Shown here piece by piece: positions 43,274 through 51,745 of a stretch of 64,000 nucleotides of DNA (the stretch's first letter is position 1; the number at the start of each line of letters is the position of its first letter). The notes below the pieces were generated by a model. The model was not told the DNA's origin. It searched no databases and saw nothing but the letters and a program-made list of their open reading frames with translations. Origin of the DNA: Allocoprococcus sp004560705 (lineage in GTDB: Bacteria; Bacillota; Clostridia; Lachnospirales; Lachnospiraceae); the NCBI RefSeq assembly GCF_052065755.1, contig NZ_JBQHTK010000009.1:1-64000 (forward strand), read 5' to 3'. The translations under genes were made by a program, and so were the position numbers.

Positions 43274-46177
43274 TTATTTTATAAAATATTTTTCGTCCCT
43301 TTTTCTAAATGAATACATTGTCCCCTCTAAAATAGTTACAATACTATCATTTATTTCAGGATTCTCGATTCCTCCAGCCAGAACACTTACCCTCTGACCA
43401 TCTTCTTTATCAATTTTAACATAAATAATCTGATCTGAGTCTGCAACAACGGCCAAATTAGGATTATGCGTAACTAAAATAATCTGCCTCCTCTTTTTTG
43501 CGGCTTGAATAAATGGTACCAATACCTTCGCAACACTTTGGTTATCCAAATTATCTTCTGGCTGATCTATAATCAAAGGTGTATCTCTTAAATCCAGTAA
43601 CAAATAAAAAATAAGCAATAACGCACCTCTTTCTCCTGGTGACAAATTATCAAGTGTTTTTTCATCACTAATCAATTCATATTTATTACTTATGTATGTC
43701 ATCCCGTATAAGTAATTATAAAAATCCAACATTTTATTTGTCTTAATTTGAGATTCTACATCAATTGAATAGTTTTTTAAACACTTAACAATCATTTCTG
43801 GAATCTGCGAGTATTGATCTATGCTATCTATACTACTCAGTTCTTCAACAGATTTGTGTAATTGATAATTATCTTCTCTAAAAGCATTTCTCTTCTGCTT
43901 ATTTACAAATTCAAATAACTCTGTAGATAATCGTTCTTCTATAACAAGTCCTGCTCTGATACTAATACTATACTCATTTAACAATTCTGCATTTGACTTT
44001 AAAAATTCATCCACTGGATTTTTAAAACGATTATAAATAGAAACGATTTTCTTTTTCTCATTGCAAATATCTGCGGAAATTTTCTGCCTTTTCTCATATA
44101 GCGGATTTAAATCTTCCATTATTTTCCCTTTAACATAGATCAACTCTTCTTCTATCTTTTTTACTGCTTCTTCCTTTTCCCCTTTTTGTTTCATCCATTC
44201 TTGGTATTCGCTTATATACTTATCATATGCACGAATATTTTTATCCTCTTCAGCCACTATTTCCTTTTTATCTGCTTGTTTCTTAGATAATTGTGTCCTC
44301 AAGCCATTTTCTTCATCATTTAACATTTCCTTCGTTGCAGATAAATCGTCATCAATTTCCTTTTTCTTTTCTTCGATAGGCCTTTTGTTTACTATTAAGT
44401 TAACTATATCATCAGCATTTATATCAAATTCTTCTAATTGAATATTTAACTTGCTTTTCTCAATTTCAATTCGATTTTCAAATTCAACCAGTGATTCAAG
44501 ACATCGCATAAGTTTATTGGTTGCTTTATTTTTTATAATTACTTCTTCCTCTGCATTCTTAATCTGTTTTTCTAACTCTAAAATTTCCTTTTCTAATGTT
44601 TCATACTTCTCTTGAATTTCTTCAGATAATACCGGTTTTTCAATTTTATCTGGACAAATTTTATTATGTGCCTCTAATTGATCCTTAGCTTGCTTTAATA
44701 AAGATTTTTGAAAATCACTATATGATGGCTGTAATTTTTTCTCCAATTCAATTATTTCTTTGTTTACATCATTCAAATCCGCATTCAAATAGTGAATTGC
44801 ATTTTCAGAAGCCTTCGAATATTTATCAATCAGTGCTTCTAATGATTTTTCTCCTTCTCTTTCCTCTTCACTTAACCTCGAAAAAATAACACTATTAATT
44901 TCTTCTGTAAATTTTTGCAATTCGGTATCTGTACAAATTTCTTCAAAATATTGCTGTGGAATACATTGAACTCTTTCCACATTTGTCATTTCAGGTAATA
45001 CTGCTAAATTTCTACTCATTCTTTCCTCTGAATTTTTCCATTTCAAGCTACAAACAAAATTATTAGCCAATTTGTTTTTTTGAAATTTTTTACTATTCAG
45101 GAAAGCAAATTTTGTATAATTTTTACTATCAGCAATCCATGCTACCGCTTCAGCCAATGCTGATTTACCATTTCCTTTATTTCCAATAATACTAACCAAC
45201 CCAGCATTCAAAGGAATCTTGATTTCCTTAAACCAGATCCCCTTCTCACCTTTATATCCATCTTCCCAATCAATGGTGATTTCGTCAATATACTTTGTTG
45301 GATTCTTTTTTACACGATCCAATTCCTCTGGTAACTCTTTCAAGCAAATTCGATTATCATAATCAATCAGCGCCTGTTTTAATCCTTCAAATGTACAATC
45401 TGCTTTCACCCATGTATATTTAGTGATTAAATCATAATCTGCTTTTTCATGTGAATCAGATGCTAACATACACGGTTTTCCAAAACATTTCTTATAAAAA
45501 TTAGCATTTTTAGCTTCACCCCGATTAAAATTAGGCAATTCAATTACATCAATTTTATTTGAAATAATTTCTGTCTTCGTAATATCTAAATGATTATATA
45601 ATTCTTCAGGTGTAGGGTTACTTGCTTTAGAATGTTTCATTTCTTTTTCAATACTTCCATGCTTATCTCCACCATGCACGATAATTATACCACCTAGTTC
45701 ATGTGTTAACTTTATTGCTTTATCAAATTCCACCGGTGAAGCCAACAGTCCTTTTGAATAATCATTTTCTCCATTACTTTCGATTACACTTTCAGTTAAA
45801 TTTAATTGAGAACAAAAATTATCATATAAAGTTTTTTTATCTGCTTTTTTTAGTGTTCCTCTTATATTAATCCATTTAGGAAAAATTGCAATAAGATGGA
45901 CACCACTTTTTCCTTTATCAGTTTTTAACTCTATACCAGGCAGAAAATCCACCAAATCCTTTACTTTTCCTGCATCTACAACTCCATTTTCATATATATC
46001 CCAAATCTCATCTAAGGCATCAAAATTGCTATGATCAGTAATCGAAATCATGCAAATTTCATTCTTTATTGCATTTTCAAAAATATCTTTAATTTCCATT
46101 TTTGTCCGGGATTCTTTAGAATATTTTGAATGCAAATGTAAATCCCACTTTCTCCATTGTGATCCCCTATTTATCAT
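43274..46177 (-). CDS. PHP-domain/SMC-like ATPase (TrlF-like)
   Basis: 967 residues. The N-terminal PHP phosphoesterase (about 10-260) has metal motifs WDLHLHSKYSKE, SITDHSNFD, HGGDKHG and SDSHEKADY. An SMC/ABC-type ATPase is split by a long coiled coil: Walker A GNKGNGKSALAEAV (about 335-350), coiled coil about 480-730, signature NLSPGERGALLL, Walker B LIIDQPEDNLD, H-loop VTHNPNL. This architecture fits TrlF-type proteins and suggests ATP-gated nuclease or phosphatase action. It is third in an operon with the AbiL-like pair, 28 bp downstream. Confidence 0.88.
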   Translation of the reverse strand: MINRGSQWRKWDLHLHSKYSKESRTKMEIKDIFENAIKNEICMISITDHSNFDALDEIWDIYENGVVDAGKVKDLVDFLPGIELKTDKGKSGVHLIAIFPKWINIRGTLKKADKKTLYDNFCSQLNLTESVIESNGENDYSKGLLASPVEFDKAIKLTHELGGIIIVHGGDKHGSIEKEMKHSKASNPTPEELYNHLDITKTEIISNKIDVIELPNFNRGEAKNANFYKKCFGKPCMLASDSHEKADYDLITKYTWVKADCTFEGLKQALIDYDNRICLKELPEELDRVKKNPTKYIDEITIDWEDGYKGEKGIWFKEIKIPLNAGLVSIIGNKGNGKSALAEAVAWIADSKNYTKFAFLNSKKFQKNKLANNFVCSLKWKNSEERMSRNLAVLPEMTNVERVQCIPQQYFEEICTDTELQKFTEEINSVIFSRLSEEEREGEKSLEALIDKYSKASENAIHYLNADLNDVNKEIIELEKKLQPSYSDFQKSLLKQAKDQLEAHNKICPDKIEKPVLSEEIQEKYETLEKEILELEKQIKNAEEEVIIKNKATNKLMRCLESLVEFENRIEIEKSKLNIQLEEFDINADDIVNLIVNKRPIEEKKKEIDDDLSATKEMLNDEENGLRTQLSKKQADKKEIVAEEDKNIRAYDKYISEYQEWMKQKGEKEEAVKKIEEELIYVKGKIMEDLNPLYEKRQKISADICNEKKKIVSIYNRFKNPVDEFLKSNAELLNEYSISIRAGLVIEERLSTELFEFVNKQKRNAFREDNYQLHKSVEELSSIDSIDQYSQIPEMIVKCLKNYSIDVESQIKTNKMLDFYNYLYGMTYISNKYELISDEKTLDNLSPGERGALLLIFYLLLDLRDTPLIIDQPEDNLDNQSVAKVLVPFIQAAKKRRQIILVTHNPNLAVVADSDQIIYVKIDKEDGQRVSVLAGGIENPEINDSIVTILEGTMYSFRKRDEKYFIK

Positions 46178-46205
46178 ATTGTCATTCCCTTCTTTTTTTC
46201 TTCTC

Positions 46206-47153
46206 TTAGTTTCTCATGCGAGTAATCAACCTGCCTATGTTACTTCCGACGGAACATTCTAAATCTTCAATATCTTCACAAAATTTTTTCTCATTCTCAA
46301 TAGCTTTATCAATTTCCTTGACAAGTATTTCCGCATGATAAGAACTTTTATTGTATCCCGGAAAAATTTTACGCAATTCATCCTCGGCATATCGTCTTTT
46401 TACAGTAACCTTAGGATTGTCCAACAATTTTTCTTTATCTAAAGTGAACACTTCATCAAAATGCAGTAACAACCAAAACTCAAAGCATGGATTTGTAACA
46501 CAAAATTGAAATCCCATTTCCCTACATTTATCCAATACATATTTATATTGGTCATTTTCAGGTGTTGATACAAAGCTATCTTTATCTCTATCCACAATTA
46601 AACATATTTGGTCGAACCCTTCCTCATACGTTAAACCACCATCTTTAATGATTTCAGAGATGTCTTCAACTATATTCACTACTTCGTATTCTTCCTTCAA
46701 TACTCCAATGAGTGTATTACAGGTACTTTCAATATCTTCAACCACATCATCCAACGATTTCTTCAATTGTTCATCACAAGTCTGTTTCATTGTTTTCCAT
46801 ATATTACGTGCCAAAACCTTGCTAGTTGTAATGACTTTTGTTTCATAAAGGTAATCCATAATCCGATTCAATAAAGATTCATAAGATATTGCTTGTTCTC
46901 TACTTTCTCGCAAATTTTCAATTACCCTATCCAATATTTTCTTCGGGTTGCTCCAACCTTCTTCACTAAAGCTTCGGATGATAGGAATTAATTCAATCAA
47001 AGGATTTATTCCGATATCTTCACGCAAAGCGTAAATTGCATCAAAATAGATAACTTCGGTATCTGAACCTTCATATACAAGAAAATATTTTTTCGTTGCC
47101 TCATCAGATTTTAACACTTTGGTACGTTCAGCAAATGTTCTACTTTCTCTCAT
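46206..47153 (-). CDS. RloB/AbiLii-like TOPRIM protein
   Basis: 315 residues. A TOPRIM-like core has Glu in VYEGSDTEVIYF, the Asp pair in IVDRDKDSF, and the RloB hallmark NPCFEFWLLLHF. The middle of the chain (about 75-165) is a helical insertion. RloB proteins work with an AAA ATPase partner and the pair matches lactococcal AbiL abortive infection. Its start is 4 bp from the partner's stop. It likely acts as a nuclease or tRNA-cleaving effector; that is inference. Confidence 0.85.
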   Translation of the reverse strand: MRESRTFAERTKVLKSDEATKKYFLVYEGSDTEVIYFDAIYALREDIGINPLIELIPIIRSFSEEGWSNPKKILDRVIENLRESREQAISYESLLNRIMDYLYETKVITTSKVLARNIWKTMKQTCDEQLKKSLDDVVEDIESTCNTLIGVLKEEYEVVNIVEDISEIIKDGGLTYEEGFDQICLIVDRDKDSFVSTPENDQYKYVLDKCREMGFQFCVTNPCFEFWLLLHFDEVFTLDKEKLLDNPKVTVKRRYAEDELRKIFPGYNKSSYHAEILVKEIDKAIENEKKFCEDIEDLECSVGSNIGRLITRMRN

Positions 47154-47156
47154 TCA

Positions 47157-48542
47157 TTACACCTCTTCCTCAATAGGAAATACCGTGCTGAACACTGGAA
47201 CACCTCCGTATCTTCCCTCCAAATATGCCTTGTCTATTTTTTGATCAAAACGTGCATTGTACTCTTCTAAAGAGTAAATATCACTTTCTCCCGATTTTCT
47301 TTTATTTACAAACCAAATCTCATCACGACGTAACAAATCAAAATCCAACAATCGTGATTCATGAGTAGTTACAATTAATTGAAGATTTCTCCTTGCTGCT
47401 AACTGTAAAAATGTATCAACAAATTTATAAGTCAAACTTGGATGCAGACATCTGTCCAATTCATCTATTACATAAGTTTTCCCTTCACCAGAAAGTAAGA
47501 CTTCTAATAAATCCAATATTCTTATTGTTCCGTCTGACTCTTCGGATATATTAAATAAAACGTTTTCTTTTCCATGTGAAAATTTAATCGTTTTACACTC
47601 AACATTTTCATCTTTATCAACATTCAAAATAAAGAAATCTCGTGCAGATCGCATTACGATTCCAAATCCTTCTAATTTTTCATTGTTTTTCATCTCTGCA
47701 GTTTTTGTTTCAATATCAGAAAGCAGATCCTCACGTATTCGTTTCGGAATATTTCCCAATACTTTTTCCGGCGAAACATCCACCATCTTAAATCCTGTAA
47801 TACCTGTCCCAAACGCAGAAATAATTCTACAAACTTCTTCCACATTTTCAGTTTTAGCCATATATGAATAATCCGAAATAGGTCGATTTGGATAATTAAT
47901 ATCTAAATTTTTGTTTATCCACAAATATATCTCTTGAAATATGGCAGCGTTACTGTATTGTTGATATAAAGTTCTTTTATTTTTGTTCATTGTTGAAAGT
48001 AATAATATACTATCATCTTCTTGAATATCTTCTGCGTATACTTCTAATTTATCAATTAGACCTTTTTCCTGTAATGTATCACCGAATTTGAAAATTCCTC
48101 TATCGATATCCCTACTAAAAATCAACTTTTCCTTATTATCACTGGTAAGTTCTATTAACCATTCTGAAACAAACTTGCTTTGATTTAAAATCACCTCAAA
48201 CCCATATGCGTAATATTTATCACCCAACATGATTTCCAATTCAAAATAACTCTCTTTTTCTTTGTTAGCATCATCTATTTTGCAATACATATCTGTATGT
48301 CCTTTAGGCAACCCATATAAAACGATACGTCGCATATAATCCAGTGCTTTTACCAAATTTGATTTTCCAGCTGCATTCGCACCATAAACTGCTGCAAATT
48401 TTAACAATTTTATCTTTTCATTATCATACACATGTGCTTTCTTATTTCTAACTTTTCCTGCAATCATAGAAAACTCTTCCGATTTACCATCTTCCCTTTC
48501 AGAAAATGATAGAAAATTTTTTACATTAAATCTGATTAACAT
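47157..48542 (-). CDS. RloA/AbiLi-like AAA ATPase
   Basis: 461 residues from the ATG at 48542 (GGAGGTG in front). An OLD-like ATPase: N-terminal RFNVKNFLSFSE, Walker A VYGANAAGKSNLVKAL, Walker B TYVIDELDRCLHPSLTYKF, and LIVTTHESRLLDF. It is the first gene of the three-gene operon and likely senses phage infection for the RloB-like effector. The promoter and operators at 48568-48652 are unusual. Confidence 0.88.
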   Translation of the reverse strand: MLIRFNVKNFLSFSEREDGKSEEFSMIAGKVRNKKAHVYDNEKIKLLKFAAVYGANAAGKSNLVKALDYMRRIVLYGLPKGHTDMYCKIDDANKEKESYFELEIMLGDKYYAYGFEVILNQSKFVSEWLIELTSDNKEKLIFSRDIDRGIFKFGDTLQEKGLIDKLEVYAEDIQEDDSILLLSTMNKNKRTLYQQYSNAAIFQEIYLWINKNLDINYPNRPISDYSYMAKTENVEEVCRIISAFGTGITGFKMVDVSPEKVLGNIPKRIREDLLSDIETKTAEMKNNEKLEGFGIVMRSARDFFILNVDKDENVECKTIKFSHGKENVLFNISEESDGTIRILDLLEVLLSGEGKTYVIDELDRCLHPSLTYKFVDTFLQLAARRNLQLIVTTHESRLLDFDLLRRDEIWFVNKRKSGESDIYSLEEYNARFDQKIDKAYLEGRYGGVPVFSTVFPIEEEV

Positions 48543-48567
48543 CTCAGCACCTCCGTTCTTTCGTTCT

Positions 48568-48652
48568 ATTTTAAGTGATTTTTTCACTTTAGTCAATATA
48601 TTATACTCTTTTTCACCTTATTATATTCCACATTTAAGTGATTTTTTCACTT
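48568..48652 (-). promoter_or_regulatory. AbiL-TrlF operon promoter with two identical palindromic operators
   Basis: Minus strand -35 TTGACT (48591-48596), 17-bp spacer, -10 TAAAAT (48568-48573). The palindrome AAGTGA-TTTTT-TCACTT fills the spacer (48573-48589) and recurs exactly at 48636-48652, 63 bp or six helical turns upstream. A repressor could bind both and loop the DNA. No dedicated regulator gene lies beside it. Confidence 0.8.
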
Positions 48653-48693
48653 TAAATTCATCAACCGTCATATAAAAACACCCAACATATCTA

Positions 48694-48870
48694 CTACGTC
48701 GAGTGTTTTTCCTCACATTCCATTTCCCGGTCAACCTGATCCGCCGCAGCCTGAATCGCTTTTTCTACCTTTTCTGAATTGGCATCTATTAAAATTTTTA
48801 GTATGTAATCGGCGGTTGCTGCCGCTGAGTTCGGATTATGAATTCTATAATTTAGTTCTCTTTTCTGCAT
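48694..48870 (-). CDS. Small conserved element protein (58 aa)
   Basis: Encodes 58 residues beginning MQKRELNYRIHNPNS and containing ADYILKILIDANSEKVEKAI. GGAGGTGG lies upstream of the ATG at 48870. The sequence pattern (RIHNPNS, then amphipathic helices) recurs in clostridial mobile elements as I know them. Small size and position next to the replication genes make it a candidate regulator or directionality factor. Confidence 0.65.
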   Translation of the reverse strand: MQKRELNYRIHNPNSAAATADYILKILIDANSEKVEKAIQAAADQVDREMECEEKHST

Positions 48871-49308
48871 AGCGGAGCATCCACCTCCTCCCTGCGGTTT
48901 TCTCTTTGTCCATAACTATGAGAAAATATATGAAAATAGTCCTTTAAAATATTGTGCTTCGCAAATGTAACTGAAACACACAAAAATCCATGTCGATTGC
49001 CCGACAGAGAGAGTAGATATTTTCTCTTCGGAAATGCTGCTTTCAATCTGCGACAAAGTGATGTAAACCAGAATGTCAACTACATTGAGAACACTTTTAA
49101 AAATCAGTCTATATAATTCATTCCTCTTCATGTATGAAAATAAAGTTTTCAAATTCAGTAGTTTACATTTCTATGAAAGTCTTAAAAGCACTGATATTAC
49201 AAGGATTTTCCCAGAAAACCAAATGTAAACTATCTGTCAATTATCGAAAACTATTCTTCAGAAATGTTCATCTCCCCGAATGATAGAACAGCCTCTCTCG
49301 TCGGGCAT
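48871..49308 (-). other. AT-rich gap with inverted repeats
   Basis: 440 bp without a supported gene. AGTTTACATTT (49160-49170) and AAATGTAAACT (49221-49231) form an inverted repeat with a 50-bp spacer. A 14-bp sequence GATGTAAACCAGAA (about 49059) is the inverse of bases within the end of the VapE gene (about 49370). The short frames here look like decayed DNA. Confidence 0.45.
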
Positions 49309-50685
49309 TCAGAATGGTAACATCTGTTGTTCACTCTCTGTCAGTTCCCGAAATCCATCCTCGGCGTTCTGGTTTACATCATTGACGCATCTCGTCCAAC
49401 CTTTCTGAGTTCCATAATTTCGGAATCTGTGAGAGCTTATTCGCTTCCAACCAACAATCTTTGTATCCATAATCTCTGCGATTTCATTGGATTCATATCG
49501 TTTTGGTTCTCCATACTGATGATCTAATGCTTCTTTCCAGATCATTTTGATACAGACATAATCTTCCCTATAATCATCCAGCCATCCTTGAATTGTCCCT
49601 GCCAATGTATCCTCCTGCATGAACTGTTCCCGATATAAGCTAATTTGCGATTCCATTTCTTTGGAAAATTTCATCAGTGCCGCCGGATTCTCCGCGGTAC
49701 GATATAGGTACATAGCCTCTGCCCAGAGCTGATCAAAGTATGCTCTTGCCTCCGCTTCATCATCCAAAATATGTTTCTCTGCTTTCTCTGCGTGAATCAT
49801 GATTGGCAGAAATCTTCTCGCCCCACTCCGGTCAAATGGCAAGAATTGCTTTGTATTCGTTGTCCCCGCAAAAACACATTGTCTCAGTCGGTCCTCTTCA
49901 TACTGCTGATACGGAATACGAAACGTATCTTTCTGTCTGACAAGAAATGATTTGATCTCTTCGTTACTCTTAGCGCTGACTGCAGCAATCATCTCCGACA
50001 TCTCCATAATCCAATGTCCACGAAGTTTTCCGTATACTTTTTCATCATTCAGATGTTTCAAATCATCAGAAAACCAGTCATCCTTTATCGCAAGAAAGCG
50101 AAAAAATGTTGATTTTCCAGCTCCTTGTGTGCCAACCAGGCAGAGCATTTCATCCATCTTATACCCCGGATGAAAAACTCGTAGTATCGCACCTATCATA
50201 AAATGCTTCAGGCATTCATATACCAATTCCGATTCATCCGCTCCCATATACCGCTTCAATACATGACGGATACGCTCCGTTCCATCCCATTGAAGTTCAT
50301 TCAGATAGTCACAGATTGGATGATACTTGTTGCTATTCGCCTCTGCTCTCAATGCTTTTTTCATATTTTTCTCATTTCCCAAATCATAGTATCGTTCAAA
50401 GTAATAAAACAGAAATTCCTCCCCTTCGTCTGTCAGCGAAGTAACCCGGTCATTCCACCAGAGGATTTTTACCACATCTACTCGCTGATTCAATAAATTA
50501 AAACGCAGACTCCCGGAAAGAATCGGATCTTCTCTGAGGACGGTCATATAATTCTGCATCGTTCCTTTAACCGTTCCATTCATTGTTACCGCAAGCTGAT
50601 CTTTGATATTCCTCACCGCTTCCAGATCTACCATTGATTCCATCCGACACACTGCATTCTCTCGATTTTCTTCTGACATAGTCAT
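49309..50685 (-). CDS. VapE-family primase-helicase
   Basis: About 458 residues with the virulence-associated E ATPase core: Walker A VGTQGAGKSTFFRFL, Walker B-like GHWIMEMSEM, and sensor AGTTNTKQFL. These helicases replicate phage satellites and islands. The start is uncertain (50685 or 50637) because the gene overlaps the CHC2 gene and ribosome sites are weak. Together the two genes split a primase-helicase into two proteins. Confidence 0.88.
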   Translation of the reverse strand: MTMSEENRENAVCRMESMVDLEAVRNIKDQLAVTMNGTVKGTMQNYMTVLREDPILSGSLRFNLLNQRVDVVKILWWNDRVTSLTDEGEEFLFYYFERYYDLGNEKNMKKALRAEANSNKYHPICDYLNELQWDGTERIRHVLKRYMGADESELVYECLKHFMIGAILRVFHPGYKMDEMLCLVGTQGAGKSTFFRFLAIKDDWFSDDLKHLNDEKVYGKLRGHWIMEMSEMIAAVSAKSNEEIKSFLVRQKDTFRIPYQQYEEDRLRQCVFAGTTNTKQFLPFDRSGARRFLPIMIHAEKAEKHILDDEAEARAYFDQLWAEAMYLYRTAENPAALMKFSKEMESQISLYREQFMQEDTLAGTIQGWLDDYREDYVCIKMIWKEALDHQYGEPKRYESNEIAEIMDTKIVGWKRISSHRFRNYGTQKGWTRCVNDVNQNAEDGFRELTESEQQMLPF

Positions 50686-51265
50686 CACACTTTCGCTCAA
50701 TTTCTTCCACCTTCTTTCTCTTTTCCTGCACCAAATGATCTCTATCCCACTTTTCACCGAACAAAAGAATATCCAGAACGTACTCAACATAGCTTAGTTC
50801 CCGTAATGCTTCCACGAAACGTTCATTCCATTCTTCCTTCGGATTCCTGGGTGCATATTGTTTCTTCCAGTCTAAAAGCATTAATCGATAATCCAAATAT
50901 GCCCTTACACATCTAATCCAATCATCATCCCGTTTCTTTGTCCGTATTATTTCTGCCGTTTTAATCGAATCCTTCTTCCCTACAGGAGAGTCCCTTGACT
51001 TGCTGATGTAACTAATTCCAAAATCCTCTGCCAGTTTTACAGCCGCTTCTCTGGCACCGAGTCCAAATAGCTGTGCGGTAAAATCAACTGCATCTCCGGT
51101 ACATCCACAACCGAAGCAATAATATCTGCGATCAACCTTCATACTGGGAGCGTTGTCCTTATGAAAAATACATCTGACCAACCCACTCCGATTAGGTTTA
51201 AGCCCATACAATTCCGCCGCCTGTCTAACTGTGACATTCTTCTTTACTTCTTCAAATAATCCCAT
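50567..51265 (-). CDS. CHC2 zinc-finger primase-like protein
   Basis: 232 residues from the ATG at 51265 (GGAAGGAG). DnaG-type zinc finger VRCIFHKDNAPSMKVDRRYY followed by CFGCGCTGDAVDF. The remaining part is helical without a TOPRIM domain. It probably directs priming by or with VapE. The C-terminal 70-120 bp overlap the VapE start. Confidence 0.82.
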   Translation of the reverse strand: MGLFEEVKKNVTVRQAAELYGLKPNRSGLVRCIFHKDNAPSMKVDRRYYCFGCGCTGDAVDFTAQLFGLGAREAAVKLAEDFGISYISKSRDSPVGKKDSIKTAEIIRTKKRDDDWIRCVRAYLDYRLMLLDWKKQYAPRNPKEEWNERFVEALRELSYVEYVLDILLFGEKWDRDHLVQEKRKKVEEIERKCDDYVRRKSRECSVSDGINGRSGSGEEYQRSACGNNEWNG

Positions 51266-51745
51266 CTTAGCTCCTTCCCATCTGCTGAAATATTGCATTC
51301 TGACTTTTTTTCAAAAATGAATAAATCGAATTGCTGAAGAAGGATAAAAAAGATCCCTCTATATATCCAAATTTTGAGAAGGTCTTATACAACATTTTTT
51401 CAAAATTTTTTCAAAAACATAATCTCTAGCTTCATCACCACATGAAATATATACAATTTTGAAATTTCCCTGCGAAGCTAAAATACCATTTCTATTTTTT
51501 GAAAAAATGGCAGGAAACCGAGGGTATGGGGAAGCGGAATCCCCATCAAGATTGCTACTCGCAAATATTACTAAAATCATAAAATGATGATATTGTAATA
51601 CGCGGGTGGATCTTGCTCTTAAAATGCGCAAAATAAAAACCTCTGTATCCATTAATTTCTAACAGACACAAAGGTTTCGAGATTCATCGATATTAAATTT
51701 TTCTTATCCGGCAAGAGCAAGTTCCATCCGGTAATACATAATCTA
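51266..51745. other. Noncoding region between CHC2 and the ABC permease
   Basis: 480 bp. An open frame (51359-51652) begins inside a terminator hairpin and has no ribosome site, so I do not call it a gene, although its sequence may be conserved. The region could contain the element's replication origin, given its place next to primase and VapE; no iterons were seen. Confidence 0.4.
51631..51677 (-). terminator. Terminator and repeat copy A
   Basis: On the minus strand AAACCTTTGTGTC and GATACAGAGGTTT form a stem (two wobble positions) followed by TTATTTT; it ends the ABC exporter operon. A 47-bp near-copy lies at 61575-61621 outside the element. Confidence 0.7.

Noticed and set aside
48916..49152. 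Two overlapping minus-strand frames of 75-78 residues
   Set aside because: No ribosome site or recognisable fold; probably decayed DNA.
51359..51652. 97-residue minus-strand frame
   Set aside because: The start lies inside a terminator hairpin, with no ribosome site. The DNA may be conserved for other reasons, so the region is reported as noncoding.
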